DNA of 64,000 nt from assembly GCA_037127315.1 (NCBI GenBank), contig JBBBDQ010001122.1:6294501-6358500 (forward strand). The letters run 5' to 3'. Below the pieces are notes generated by a model. The model was given only the letters and a program-made list of their open reading frames with translations, was not told the DNA's origin and did no database searches. The position numbers were made by a program, and so were the translations under genes. Positions 9,955-21,132 of the stretch are shown here, piece by piece. Source of the stretch: Ascarosepion bandense (lineage: Eukaryota; Mollusca; Cephalopoda; Sepiida; Sepiidae). Every line of letters begins with the position of its first letter. Positions within the stretch are counted from its first letter, which is position 1.

Positions 9955-10275
9955 GAGGCTTAAGGCCATATCACGTTGAATACACCGGTTCTCGCTCAAT
10001 CACCAAAGTTAAGCAACGTTGATCCTGGTCAGTACTTAGATGGGTGAGCGCTTGGGAATACCAGGTGACGGATGTGCGTTGTGGTGCAGTGGATATCAGC
10101 TCGGAAAGAGAAATTGGTGAGCCAAGTTCGAAATTCCAGTTGAATAACCTGCATTCACTTAAGCACTGGTACCCTTGGGAAAGGTATTAATCCATCCCTT
10201 CCCTCCAGTTATGGGTTAAATAACAGGGTAGGACTTGGGGACCTTGCTCTTAAAAACAAATCCCAATGAATCTTG
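9955..10275 (+). mobile_element. 5S-rRNA-headed SINE with type A body, plus strand
   Basis: 9955-10068 closely follows animal 5S rRNA: 'GGCCATATCACGTTGAATAC', 'CACCAAAGTTAAGCAACG', 'TCAGTACTTAGATGGGTGA' and 'TTGGGAATACCAGGTG'. At once follows the type A SINE head 'GATGTGCGTTGTGGTGCAGTG' and body. A different tail, 'GGGACCTTGCTC...GAATCTTGGTACTC', replaces the hairpin end. A minus-strand copy of the same architecture is at 45410-45750. The 5S part has substitutions and no terminator of its own, so it is a SINE head and not an rRNA gene. Confidence 0.85.
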
Positions 10276-10384
10276 GTACTCAAAAAGAAAAAAGTATTAT
10301 TAGACACAAAACTTATATAAAAATAATAATAAATTGTTGAAAGAAAAAGGTATTACCAGCAATAAATGAATAAAATTTAGTTGG

Positions 10385-10985
10385 CAATAAATGACCCACC
10401 GAGGTTGATATGCCATAAAATAAAAACAACCCACCAACCAACATAAATATTAATTTATAACAAACAAACAATAAGAAAAAAATTACATGTGTAGTTGCTA
10501 TATAAAATGTCCATACCTGAAATGTATAATTGTATGAGTCTTTTTTTAGGACAATGAAATATGTCCTGGTTGTTGGTTAGCTCATTTTGCTTAGCAGCAT
10601 ATCAACCTTTATTGGTTATTTAATTCCGTAATCTAAATATTTGTACATAATTTTATGCTTTCAACTACAGATGTTCTGTACATAATTATATATTTTCTAG
10701 GTAAAGATGTGTTTTAGATATATAGTTTGTTGATCATAAAATGTATTGTTGGTAAATTTACTATAAAATTGTATTTTTTTAGTGTTGTATTGATTGTCAT
10801 TTTAGTATTAAAATGTATTGTTGGTCATTTTATTATAATATACTGTTAACTTGTGTTTGGGGTTTCACTATTTTTCCAGGGATGGGACCTTAACAGGTGC
10901 TACCACCTTGGGTTAAGGTAGACCTGGAAATAAAAGCAATTAAGAGGTGGTTCCATGCCCTTTAAAACCTTCAATCCCCCTAGTC
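10385..10985 (-). repeat. Dispersed repeat C, minus strand
   Basis: The inverted counterpart of the copies at 18040-18535 and 33071-33520. Shared lines include 'AAGAGGTGGTTCCATG', 'AGGTGCTACCACCT' and 'AATGACCCACCGAGGTTGATATG'. The family looks like a SINE or short non-autonomous element with a long AT-rich middle. No coding capacity. Confidence 0.65.
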
Positions 10986-11303
10986 AGAGGCCTTACTTTC
11001 AAATGTAGTTTGTTTATTATTACCCAAGATGATGTCCTGGTTGTGAGAGCTTTATTTTGGGAGTTAACATGTGTCTATGATGATAAAACTGATGAGAAAA
11101 AAGTCATACTTCATGACTAGTGTCTGAAAGCAGGAAAAAAGAGATAGAGAGGGACTTGCTGTTGCTTTCTATGTGCTCCCAGGAAGGGTTCTGGTTTGTT
11201 TTGCTAGAATCTACCTAACAATGATTTTTGACTATGCAAATAAGTGTAACATGCTGATTTTAATTTCTGTTAAAATCTATTTTTAAAAAAATTTTCTTTT
11301 CAG

Positions 11304-11396
11304 AAAGTGGACGAATCTTCACATTTGGCTCAAATGAATGGGGGCAGTTGGGTCTTGGTGACACTATGCCCAGAGATAAACCATGTTGTATTAAGG
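11304..11396 (+). CDS. RPGR: RPGR-like exon 1 of those visible: first half of RCC1 repeat 1
   Basis: The acceptor is 'tttcttttcag' and the donor 'GTAAGT'. Two bases complete a codon from an upstream exon, followed by 30 codons and one leftover base. The peptide has the RCC1 strand 'IFTFGSNEWGQLGLGD' and ends 'KPCCIK'. This matches the position of the first annotated RCC1 repeat of vertebrate RPGR ('MFGSNNWGQLGLG' type). The preceding exon, expected to end in a 'CGxxHSAVVTG'-like strand, was not recognised in the 11.3 kb upstream, so the gene continues to the left or that exon was missed. Confidence 0.9.
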
Positions 11397-11529
11397 GTAA
11401 GTAAAATAAATTGCCTAAAACTCTTACATTAACTTTTTTCAGATGGGTAGCATCCTGTGTGTTGTTTTAAACTCAGTAGGGCAATACAAATGCAGATGAA
11501 CATGTACCTGTGTTTTATACACTACACAA

Positions 11530-12500
11530 AGGCATTCGACAATGTGTGCCTCATAGAATTGTTAGAGCTGCTCGACAACCTTGACATATTTGGAAAAGAC
11601 ATTAGAATAATCAAGAACTTATACTGGCAGTAAACTTTTGTATGTGGATAGGAAATAGTGCAGCAGTTATACAGAAATAAAAAGGGGTGTAAAGCAAGTC
11701 TGTGTCTTCTCACCAGATCTATTCAACCAATACATTGAGGTAATGCTGAGAGAACTAGAAGCCCAGCCAGGATTTGTCATTGGCAGAACACAATCTTAAC
11801 AATGTAAGATACGCAGATGACACAGTGTTGATAGCAGACACAGAAAGGAAACTAGAGAATAAAGCGAAGGAAAGTGAGAAGAAAGGATTAATCATAAAAG
11901 ATTAAAAATAAAGACGAATACTCTGATGTAATGCTGAGAGAACTGGAAGCCTAGCCAGGATTTGTCACTGGTGGAACACAGTCTTAACAATATAAATACG
12001 CAGATGACACAGTATTGATAACAGACACAGAAAGGAAACTATAGAAGCTAGAGAAGGAAAGCAAGAAGAAAAGATTAAACATAAAAGATTAAAGATACAG
12101 ACCGATACAGTGAGGTAATGCTGAGAGTACTAGAAGCACAGCCAGGATATGTCGTTGGCGGACACAATCTTATCAATGTAAGATACGCAGATAACACAGT
12201 GCTGATAGCAGACACAGAAAGGAAACTACTGATGCTAGCGAATGAAAGTGAGAAGACAGGATTAAACATAAATTATGAGACCGATTCAGTGACGTAATGC
12301 TGAGTGAACTGGAAGCCAAGCCAGGATTTGTCGTTAGTGGAACACAATCTTAACAATATAAGATATGCAGATGACCCAGTGCTGATAACAGACACAGAAA
12401 GGAAACTACTGATGCTAGTGAATGAAAGTGAGAAGATAGGATTAAACATAAATTATGAGACTGATTCAGTGACGTAATGCTGAGTGAACTGGTAGCCAAG
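11530..12500 (+). pseudogene. RTE-like LINE reverse-transcriptase fragment with tandemly repeated YADD core
   Basis: 11530-11830 translates in pieces to 'KAFDNVCLIELLELLDNLD', 'GKDIRIIKNLYW', 'LTRSIQPI', and then a 'YADDTVLIADTERKL' core. The segment from 'GTAATGCTGAGAGAACT' onward recurs at 11740, 11938, 12115, 12294 and 12474 (periods 198, 177, 179, 180). Each full unit repeats the 'AGATACGCAGATGACACAGT' palm motif in varied form. It lies 130 bp downstream of RPGR exon 1. I infer local tandem duplication of a dead LINE. Confidence 0.8.
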
Positions 12501-13258
12501 TATTAGCTTTTCTGCTGGTCTATCATATCTAAAACGCACACTTTGTTTTTGAATTACCTATGAATAATCACCTGACATAAGAAAAATCTTTATCTCCAAG
12601 AAACTGTGAATTCACTCACAAGAATCTCTTCCATTCACTTACAAGCCAAAATATGTGTCAATTTTAAATAACCCACAAAGTTGGGAAAATAGCATGTGAC
12701 ATTGGCTTAAGCAAATGGCTACAAGGAGCAAGAAGATGTGGAGGGCCATGATTGGACCAGTCATTTTTGTTATTTCATTTTTTGGAATTTATGATGTTTT
12801 TCTAATTTATCCAATTAAATTTTTGAAGTAAAATTAAAGTGAATCGAGTTTCTCAATTGGTGCTGTTATTTTCAAGAATGCATGTAAGTGAGTGAAAGAT
12901 GAGGCTCTTGATGAAGACAATTATTAAAACATTGTGGAATGATGCTACAGAATCACAAAGAAAGAATTGTATCAATTAACAGAAACCACATCAGTTGAAG
13001 ACTATCAACAGCAGCAACAGCTAAAATGTATAGCAAATGTAACTTGAATAGAAAATAATGACATAATAAAGATGTTGACATTTCACACTACTTCAATCAA
13101 AACATTAGGAAGGAAACCTCCACCAATCTGGGAAAGAGCAATAACATCTACTGGACTTGAGAAAACTACTTTCCTGAAAAATTATTTTAAGTGAAAAATT
13201 TACCATATTCTAGCTTCTCAGGGACATAAAATGTAATCTCTGAATATTCAATTTGTTA
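12501..13258. other. Unassigned intron sequence
   Basis: No recognisable repeat, exon or RNA. Mixed composition with a moderately A-rich + strand; 'CAGCAGCAACAG' at about 13008 is the only short iteration. Confidence 0.4.
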
Positions 13259-13259
13259 T

Positions 13260-13545
13260 GTTGTGAGTAAGAATAAATAACTCAACAACAGGAATAGGTT
13301 AATTGTTGTATTCCGTGAAAATAGTATTTACAAAGGTTATTAGTATCCAATACAAGAATAAAGGTTAATCGTCTCAACCGTCGTAAGATGTAGTATGAGC
13401 AATGGGTACTTCCGGGTCGTCACCGGAAGTCTACGACTGACTTGTCGATCGGCTGCTTGGCACACTCTCTTACGTAGATGCCACCATTACTTTACATAGT
13501 AATGGAATAGTCCATTATAGTCAAATAGGCGCGGGCGTCCCAACA
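13260..13545 (-). mobile_element. Solo LTR of a Ty3/Gypsy-like family
   Basis: Aligned by eye with the 5' LTR at 27222-27555: shared 'GAAAATAGTATTTACAAAG', 'CTTCCGG...CACCGGAAGT...GACTGACTTGT', 'TGGAATAGTYCATT', and a minus-strand start TGTGTTGGGAC/TGTGTTAGGGC. No gag or pol flanks it, consistent with recombination between two LTRs. It contains the palindrome 'ACTTCCGGGTCGTCACCGGAAGT'. Confidence 0.65.
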
Positions 13546-13775
13546 CAATTGAAACAAATAAACAGAGTAAGACATTCAAAACAAACAACCATTTAGAATT
13601 CCATTATGTGTTTTGTATTCTTCTGACTCTGATTTATGAATCAGCAATTCCATGGTTGGTTTGTGTCATTCACAGGCAAATAATAAGCAAGTGATATTAC
13701 TGAAACACTAACGAGTACTTTACATTTATCTTTTATAACTTCATAGTACTAATTATATTTTACAGTACAGAGATC

Positions 13776-15549
13776 ATCTAAAGCAAGGATTCCCAATGTT
13801 TTGTGCATCAACATCCACTTCTCACATGGAAAAATGTTTATTTTTACATCTAGAAATGTTACTCCTCAGCTGTCTGCCTCATAACAGTCCCAGTAGATTA
13901 ATGAATCTAAAGCAGGGATTCCTAACCCTTTTTTTGCATCATTGCACCCTTTCATAAAGAAAAGTTTTTCACTGTCCACCTGTAATGTAAATATTCAAAT
14001 GCGTTCCAAAATTGTTTGGAAAAAGTTTGTTTCTATAAACAAACTTGACCATTGAAAACTATATGTATAATTTAGTTTTATGGTCTTGGTTAGTGTTGCA
14101 AGTGATGACAAAATATTTAATGATTTTTGTTGAGAAATATAAAATTATAAAGAATATATGCTATGAGCAAGTAATAAATATTCAGCAAATATTTTTTGTT
14201 GTTCTTCGTCTTCTCATATCTGATTTATATTTGAAAAGAATGTTATTTTGTCTGAAGAACTATTTGAATATTTGTGCTGCTCTGGACAAACTGCCAAAAA
14301 CATCTTGCTTAGACAGCCAGTGTAAACTCAAATTCACAAGAACACACAGACGAACTTCATTGAAAAACGAAAGATTTTATTCTGTGAATCAAGTAAAAGA
14401 TCTGAAAGAAAAATGAACAAAACAAAGATGAGTTCACTGCGATGAAAAAGACAGAAATAAAAGAGAGAAAAGGGAAAGCTAAATACAGAGAAGGAAGCAA
14501 GTGAGAACAAAGATGGAAAAGAAAACTAACCACTCCTACCAGCAGCCACGAGATAGCCTGATAGTAGTAAAAAGTGTTAAGAACTACGAGGAAAATGTAT
14601 TCAATTTAAATATAAGAAAGCAACAAATTTGGAAGGCAGCTCAGCGTTAATAACAAGAAGGAGGCAATTTACAATATTAGACATGGTAAAAGCATGACTA
14701 AGTGGCTGAGCAAATTCTGCATAGAAAGGTCCCTTATGTCTTCCTTAAAATAAATATGTTTTTGGGGCTAGAGAGTACGAGCTGGTTGAAAGAGCAACAT
14801 GGAAATAAAGAGGCAACAAACTATTTGTCGTGCCACAATAATGCATTTACAATACAAAGGAGATGAAAGGGCTAAGAAGAATGAAATCAACATACCAAGG
14901 TTATATGAAACGGCGGAGAGGTGAATAGTGTGAGTGGATACAAGGAATAACAGGAAGAATCTGAAGATCCCACCATAAGGCAAACTCTACTCACGTGGCA
15001 TTATCATGTTGCCGAGAGTGGATAAAAACGGTAGGGCGTGATAAAAAAAAGATCTATGCTACAAGGCACAAAGAATGAAAGAGAAAGGAAAACAAAAATA
15101 AAATAAAATAAAATAAAAAACACTAAGAAGAAAGATGTCACAGCAAGTTGAGAGGTAAAAAGGTAAACAAACAAAGAAAACGGTGTCCAATGAAATTGTT
15201 CCTGATGACGGAAGGTCCATGTTACAAACATGACAATGTTAATGACCCTTCTCAAAACTATAAAAAATACCAAGTATTCCTTTTTTGCAGGGATATTTAA
15301 ATCTTATCTAGGAATGTGACTCAGTTATTCTCAATTATGACGTAATTTCTTTTTTCATACAGGTTCTTTGCATGCTTCCATTGAATATTTATTTTCAAGT
15401 CACATAAATTTAATACTCAAAATCCTATATAGCACATTAACATTTCCAATTGTTCACCATTTTCTGTCTAGTTGTGCATCACCAACTCAACAGTTGAAAT
15501 CACACTCTGGTGGGCGATATCTCCCAGTTTAGGAAACCCTGGTCTAAAG
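13776..15549. mobile_element. hAT-like non-autonomous element with doubled left end
   Basis: The right end (minus-strand reading) starts 'CAGGGTTTCCTAAACTGGG'. The left end 'CAGGGATTCCTAACCC' at 13913 is preceded by 'ATCTAAAG', and the right is followed by 'GTCTAAAG', a 7/8 match to the 8-bp duplication typical of hAT. A second, diverged left end 'CAAGGATTCCCAATG' at 13784 is also preceded by 'ATCTAAAG'. The interior has no recognisable transposase; the 123-codon frame at 14045 resembles nothing I know. Confidence 0.55.
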
Positions 15550-15551
15550 CA

Positions 15552-16155
15552 TTTCAAATTATTATCTGCTATCAAAATACTTTTATCTTAATCAGCTTTT
15601 AACCTGTAATTGATAAAAATATTAGATCTCAAAGATGCAGGGTAAATTTTTAAAAAGTTTTCAAATGCCAGAAAAGATTGTATGTCACACAAACAAGGCA
15701 GATTTTACAAGTACAAAGTTGGTCATAAGAGATAAAATTATTTCTTTACTGATTTTGAAATAATCTTATTCCTTTTTTTGTAAGTTTGGCAAAAAGAACT
15801 TCTAACATTCATGAATGAGTCCCTGGATTTATGACAGCATGTTTTTCTAGAGTTAGCTGAATGCCTATTAGTAATATAACAGTAGTCTTCAATTCCATTT
15901 TGGTTGAGACTCAATATGTTTCTCTAGAATTAGTTGTAAACTTATAAGCAATATACTGTATATGCTCAGGTATCATATGACTTTTGAAGATCTAATTTTA
16001 AAGCTAATTTTAAGAGGTCACATCATACAGGAGATATAATATTAGCATATGTACCAGCAATACATGCACTAATTTAATATCTTGTGTATAATGCAATTCC
16101 CTTAAAATTGGCTTCAAAATTAGGCATTCAAAACTTGCATGATATGTGAGCATAA
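15552..16155. other. Unassigned intron sequence leading into a minisatellite
   Basis: AT-rich. Diverged singles of the unit that forms the next array appear near 15855 and 15925 ('TTCTCTAGAATTAGTTGTA'). Otherwise nothing recognised. Confidence 0.4.
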
Positions 16156-16540
16156 ATGGTAATATTTGTCCATATTGGATCAAACCAAATGTGTTTCTCT
16201 AGAATTAGGTGTAGGCCTATAAGCAATATATTTAACCACATTCATCTAGACCTAATATATTTTTCAGGAATTAGGTGTAGGCATATAAGCAATATATTTG
16301 ACCACGTTCATCTAGACCTAATATATTTTTCAGGAATTAGGTGTAGGTGTATAAGCAATACAATATTTGTCCATATTGTTCATGATTCAATATATTTCTA
16401 TCGAATTAGGTGTAGATCTATAAGCAATATAATATTTTTCAATATTGATTTAGATCCAATATATTTCTCTAGAATTTGATGTAGGCCTGTAAGCCCTATA
16501 ATATTTGACCATATTGGTCAAGACCCAATATGTTTGCATG
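16156..16540. repeat. 66-69-bp minisatellite, about 5 units
   Basis: 'AATTAGGTGTAG' recurs at 16203, 16269, 16335, 16404 and, degenerate, 16473. The rest of each unit reads near 'GCCTATAAGCAATATATTTGACCA'. The plus-strand frame of 107 codons it creates is a repeat artefact. Confidence 0.85.
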
Positions 16541-17043
16541 ATTTATTCAGTCTTCAGTTTTCACAAAAGATGTGGGTACTTTTGCATACACCTCATAATC
16601 TTTTTTTCTACTTTTATATTTAAATCTACAGGTAATGAGATATTTAGCCTCATGAGGGATAAATTTTCAAATTTTCTTGTGGACAAAAAGTTTTCTTTGA
16701 GGACAGTAAGGAAATTGTTTTTTTTTTATATATACCTTGAGGATGGAGTCAATCATGGCTCTCTACGGTTTCCTTTTCCTTAATATTTGTGAATTGCTTT
16801 GATTTGTTGGGAAAGATATTTGAGTGGTTTGCCGATGTTTTCTTCATGTTTCAGAATTTTGGTGAAAAGGGCTGGATTCATGCTTTTCCCAAGAATATAT
16901 GGGCAAAGGGAATGCAACAGATCATACTAGAATTTGAACTTGGCTCGCCAGTTCTATTTTGCATACTGTTAACCATTAGTAAGTAGATATGTAAAAATGA
17001 ATTTTGTCTTGTTTATATTCTGTCTTTGTTTTTATCTTTGTAG

Positions 17044-17106
17044 ATCTGAAGAAAGAAAAAGTTGTCTTGGTAGCTTGTGGGAGGTCTCACACTATTGTCA
17101 CAACAG
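17044..17106 (+). CDS. RPGR: RPGR-like exon 2: second half of RCC1 repeat 1
   Basis: This small 63-base exon has acceptor 'atctttgtag', donor 'GTGAGA' and phase 1 at both ends. It encodes 'VVLVACGRSHTIVTT', the conserved inner strand of an RCC1 blade (Cys-Gly-x-x-His-Thr). Joined to the previous exon it restores a complete RCC1 repeat. Its donor is followed within about 70 bases by a foldback repeat (17175-17408). Confidence 0.9.
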
Positions 17107-17174
17107 GTGAGATAATTTTCTTTATTGTCAGCTTACTAATATATATAAGACTTAATACCATAGAGCTTAAATAC

Positions 17175-17408
17175 TGATTTAAATAGATAAGAAGGTATTT
17201 ACAAAAAAGTTATTTCACATTTAGGAATCCTTTCAGGCCAACACATCTTCAGAAGAAATTGTTGGCATACATTTAATAAAAGCAAATAGATAACTGATCA
17301 CAGGGAATAATAATAATAAAAGTATGCCAATAATTCCTTTTAAAGATGTTTTGACCTGAAAAGATCCCTAAAGATTAAATAAAAAAAAATGCCTTCTTGC
17401 TTATTTAA
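17175..17408. repeat. Foldback repeat, about 95-bp arms
   Basis: The left arm ('AGATAAGAAGGTATTTAC', 'TTTAGGAATCCTTTCAGG', 'TTGTTGGCATAC') is mirrored by the right arm ('GTATGCCAATAATTCC', 'CCTGAAAAGATCCCTAAA', 'GCCTTCTTGCTTATTTAAAT'), around a spacer of about 40 bases. It begins about 70 bases after the exon 2 donor. A half-copy with similar words lies at about 5325-5420. Confidence 0.75.

Positions 17409-17409
<1 letters not shown>

Positions 17410-17456
<47 letters not shown>
17410..17456. repeat. (TA)n microsatellite
   Basis: Uninterrupted TA run immediately after the foldback right arm. Confidence 0.95.
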
Positions 17457-17457
<1 letters not shown>

Positions 17458-17582
17458 GAATGGAGTGAGTTTGGTAAGGGATATTGTTTATGAAGCTAAG
17501 GTGATTGTTGTGGAAGAGATGAAATACTACTTAGGAGCTATCGAGGGTGAATGGAAAAGACAATTCTACAACCATAAGATGA

Positions 17583-17994
17583 ATTTCTCTCTTTTTTTTT
17601 CTTTTTTTTCCTTTTTTTTCTTTTTTTTCCTTTTTTTTCTTTTTTTTTTAATTGGAGTAGATAGACTAAACTATCGCCCGGTTCACACACCACCCACGTC
17701 TATTGAACAGGTGAAGAGGATCATCCCTTGTGATTTCCGGTTTTCTCTTTTCCAATCTTTTCTCTCTTTTCTTTTATTTATTTATTTTTTTTCAATTGGA
17801 GTAGATAGACTAAACTATCACCCGGTTCACATGCCGCCCACGTCTATTGAACAAGTAAAGAGGCTCATCCCTTGTTTGCTGTTTAGGATGCGGTTTCTGG
17901 CTTTCTCTTTTCCAATCTTTTTACTCTTATGTAGCCCCCTGCGCATCAGTGGCGTTATCGCCTTGCTTGGGGTGATATGATTAAAAAAAAAATT
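17583..17994 (+). mobile_element. LINE 3' end with two minisatellite-like units and poly(A)
   Basis: Two copies of a unit with 'AATTGGAGTAGATAGACTAAA', 'CCCGGTTCACAC' and 'CCACGTCTATTGAACAGGT', separated by T-rich tracts. A terminal 'CCCCCTGCGCATCAGTGGCG', 'CCTTGCTTGGGGTGATATGA' and A9 follow. The same terminus ends the plus-strand LINE piece at 42690-43038, so I read this as the 3' UTR of the CR1-like family. Confidence 0.65.
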
Positions 17995-18039
17995 TTGAGC
18001 AGCATAAAATACAACAGTAGCACTGCTCTTTCTACTTAC

Positions 18040-18535
18040 TGGTCCTGGATATGATGGTAAACTGCATCTGGCAGCAAGGTCTCTAATTGGGAGATTGTGA
18101 GGAGCATGGAACCACCTCTTAATTGCTGTTGTTCCCAAGTACATCCTGACCCGGAGTGGTAGCACCTGTTAGGGTCCCAGCTATGGGTAAATAGTTAACC
18201 CCCAAACTGGGGTCAAAACACTATGAAAGTATAAAAATACTCTTTTATAGAAATATATACATAAAAATCAACTTTTATAAAAAAATATACATTTTTGGAG
18301 GAAAAAATTATTACCATAAAGTTTTGAAGGAAAAAAATTATTCTCAGCAAAACATTTTTGAATACAAAACTATAAGACATTTTCAGTTTTCTAAAATATA
18401 GAATAAAAACAAAATCTTCATTAAAATCTGACTAAATCAACCTTTTCACTGTAACTGAACATTATAAAAAATACATTAAAACCCCACCTTTTTGGCATTA
18501 AATAACCCACAGAGGTTGATAAGCCGTTAAACAAA
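18040..18535 (+). repeat. Dispersed repeat C, plus strand
   Basis: Begins 'GTCCTGGATATGATGG', has 'GGAACCACCTCTTAATTGC', 'CCCGGAGTGGTAGCACCTGT', then an AT-rich stretch and the end line 'GGCATTAAATAACCCACAG'. Related to 10385-10985 (-), 27740-27860 and 33071-33520 (+). Confidence 0.7.
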
Positions 18536-18875
18536 ACCCAAACTCAAACTTTCTACTTACTATTGTTATGTCATAAACAGTGGAAAAAAGGCACCTACTA
18601 TCACATCGAAAGTAATGGCTGAATCCAGACCATATAACAGAGTTTGTAAACGCTTCAGTTTGTGCCTGGCTGAAAAATTGAAAACCCTACAATAAATGGG
18701 CATCTGGCTGTTGAATAATAGAAGTGAGTTTATGGCTGCATGTGGGCACAACAACAAATATTTAATTAAAAATACACATCCAGTGTAGGAGTTACCTGCC
18801 ACCCCTGGAGTACATAAGTTAAATGGTAGCTTGGTTGCATCATATTTTAGTATTACTAGATTAATAATATTTTAT

Positions 18876-19270
18876 ATACAACCGGCCATAATTATTAGGC
18901 CACCCCAGTTTTAAAAGAAATGATATATTTCATACTATTTTTAGTATTTATTGCCAAGTGGATAATTTTAAATGAAAATAGAATGGTTCTTTTGTTATTA
19001 TTAATTTGCAAAATTTTACAAGGCAGCCAGGAAACCTTTGCTTCGGAAAGCCAATAAGAAGTGACTAGCATGGGGAAGAGAGCACAAAACCTGGACACCA
19101 GAACAGTTCATTTGATGCACATGTTATTGCGCAGTATTAAAAAAAGAACCATTCTATTCATTAATCAGATGCTTTTGGCTGACCCCCACAGCTCGTTAAT
19201 CGGATCCTTTTGGATGACCCTCCCCTGGCTCGTTAATTGGGTCCTTTCAGATGATCCTTCCTTGGCTTGT
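18876..19270. mobile_element. Tc1-like terminal fragment followed by a short 47-bp repeat
   Basis: 'CGGCCATAATTATTAGGCCA' at about 18882 resembles the terminal repeat of Tc1-like elements; no transposase or second end was seen. At 19150-19265 a unit near 'GCTCGTTAATCGGATCCTTT' plus 'TGGATGACCCTCCC' is repeated three times. Confidence 0.4.
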
Positions 19271-19414
19271 TCTCTAGATTAAATTCCCAGTTTTGAAACT
19301 GAAAAACTTCCTCCTGCAACTTGTTTCATTCAGTGCATTGGCTGCATAAGTGTGCTGGATGCATTTGTTTTTGCTGCACCTGTGTTGACGCCTTTATAAA
19401 ACTCATAGAGGGCA

Positions 19415-19680
19415 ACATTCCTAAACAGGAAACAAGGGATGAGCCTCTTCACCTGTTCAACAGACGTGGGTGGAGTGTGAACTGGGTGATAGTTCAGTCT
19501 ATCTACTCCAATTGAAAAAAAATAAAAAAAGAAAAGAGTGAAAAGGTTGGAAGAGAGAAAGCTGGAAACCACATCCTAAACAGGGAACAAGGGATGAGCC
19601 TCTTCATCTGTTCAATAGACGAGGGTGGAGTGTGAACCGGGCGATAGTTTAGTCTATCTACTCCAATTTTACTTCATTTT
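19415..19680 (-). repeat. Two minisatellite units of the LINE 3' end, inverted
   Basis: The minus-strand equivalent of the 17583 and 22540 units: 'CAAGGGATGAGCCTCTTC', 'AGACG(T/A)GGGTGGAGTGTGAAC', 'AGTCTATCTACTCCAATT'. Two units of about 150 bp. Confidence 0.75.
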
Positions 19681-19689
19681 TTTCCTTTT

Positions 19690-20479
19690 TTATGGAAGAG
19701 CATGGATTTCTGGTGAACTGGAAGTTATCCGTAACTGGGCTTTCGTTAATTATTATTTTTATTTTTAAAAGTTTTTGGGATTGCTAACTATTTGTGACTA
19801 AGTATATTATTTGTCCCTTTTTCTTTGTTTCTCTTCTTTAGCTTTGTTATATTTATTTTGTGTTATTATTGTGTCTATAATTATATGTCTGTGTGTGCTT
19901 ATTTTGTGTAAGTCTGTATCAATTCTCCTGTTTTGCATTTGTATATATTTTTCCTTTAAAAAATTTTTGTGTGTATGTGTAATTTGGTGTATGTGTTCTT
20001 TATTTTTGTGACATTTCTGGTATCTGTTGCCTCAATGTTTAACTGCGTACACCTCTACCCTTCACCTAACCTCATTTCCTCTCTGTGAAAAAAATTTTTT
20101 TTTAATATTCTGAGTTAAATGTAATATTTAATTTTTTTTGTTTAATAAAGCAGTGTGTAATTTTTACAACTGCTAAAATAAATTCTGGATTAATTATAAG
20201 AGAAAAAAAAAGTTTGAACTTAGATTGTCAAGTTCACTTTCTGCATATATATATATATATATATATATTCTGTGTATTTTGGTAGCATTTTTTCATTAAT
20301 ACAGGTTTCATTGAATAATATAGACAAGTTCTGTCTATTTATTTTGTGTAAGATCCGTTCATATGATCTGATTAGCTTGATAGTGTTGTCATGGAACGAC
20401 GACAAGAAATCACAATAATTGTTGATTTTTTATCAGGTCTGAGCTTTCGGCTTACATAAGCCATTATCAAAGGCTGAAC

Positions 20480-20485
<6 letters not shown>
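19690..20485. other. Unassigned T-rich intron
   Basis: Long T- and TG-rich plus-strand tracts (19800-20020) with no repeat unit I can define. It ends in a (TA)n tract at 20486-20526; a smaller one is at 20245-20268. Confidence 0.4.
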
Positions 20486-20526
<41 letters not shown>

Positions 20527-20531
<5 letters not shown>

Positions 20532-21132
20532 GTGCAAAAGTATTAGGACAAGAGTTATTTTATCTTTTATGAGGCATCAAAATAAATTTTAAAATCACCC
20601 CTGTCCTAACACTTTTTCACACTACCAGTAGTCTGCAAAAGTATTAGGACAGGGGTCATTTTCCTAAAAACCTCACTGAAATTCAAATACAGGGTGAAAA
20701 GCAAAACCTTTATAAGAATTATTTAACTAAAAAGGAAGAGGATGGAAGGCCTCAGAGTTTGAATTGGCTCTCACAAAGCCCTGATCTCAATCCTAATGAA
20801 CATCTATGGGATATTTTGGATAAAAAATTGATAAATTTAATGTTACTTTGCAAGACACACTTTGGGAACAAATACAAGCTGCTTGGCATGAAATACCATT
20901 AGATACATTGAAGAAGCTTGTGATGTCAATACCTGACAAAATGAAGGCTGTGATCAAAGCAAAAGGCTATTATACTAAATATTAAATTTATTTTGTAAGA
21001 AGTATTTTTTTCTTGCTAAAGCATTTGTTGAGTAAATCAAATAAAATTAATTTAATTAAATTGTTTATTTTCAGTCAATATGCTCCTGTCCTAATAAAAT
21101 AGCTCCTGTCCTAATACTTTTGCACAGTACTG
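20527..21132 (+). mobile_element. Non-autonomous Tc1-like element with transposase C-terminal relic, plus strand
   Basis: Terminal inverted repeats: 'AGTACTGTGCAAAAGTATTA' at the left, and the complement at the right ending about 21132 inside TA-rich DNA. A second, back-to-back terminal-like pair lies internally ('ACTTTTTCACACTACCAGTA'). 20775-20840 translates to 'SQSPDLNPNEHLWDILDKK', the last catalytic block of Tc1 transposase, then frameshifts. It shares its architecture with 31177-31748. Confidence 0.85.

Noticed and set aside
9955..10068. Functional 5S rRNA gene
   Set aside because: Base changes against conserved 5S, no T-run terminator, fused to a SINE body, and the same fusion recurs at 45410-45750.
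16156..16479. 107-codon plus-strand ORF
   Set aside because: Product of the 66-69-bp minisatellite.
17456..17980. 174-codon plus-strand ORF
   Set aside because: Created by T-rich tracts and repeated LINE 3'-end units; peptide is F-runs plus the repeat.
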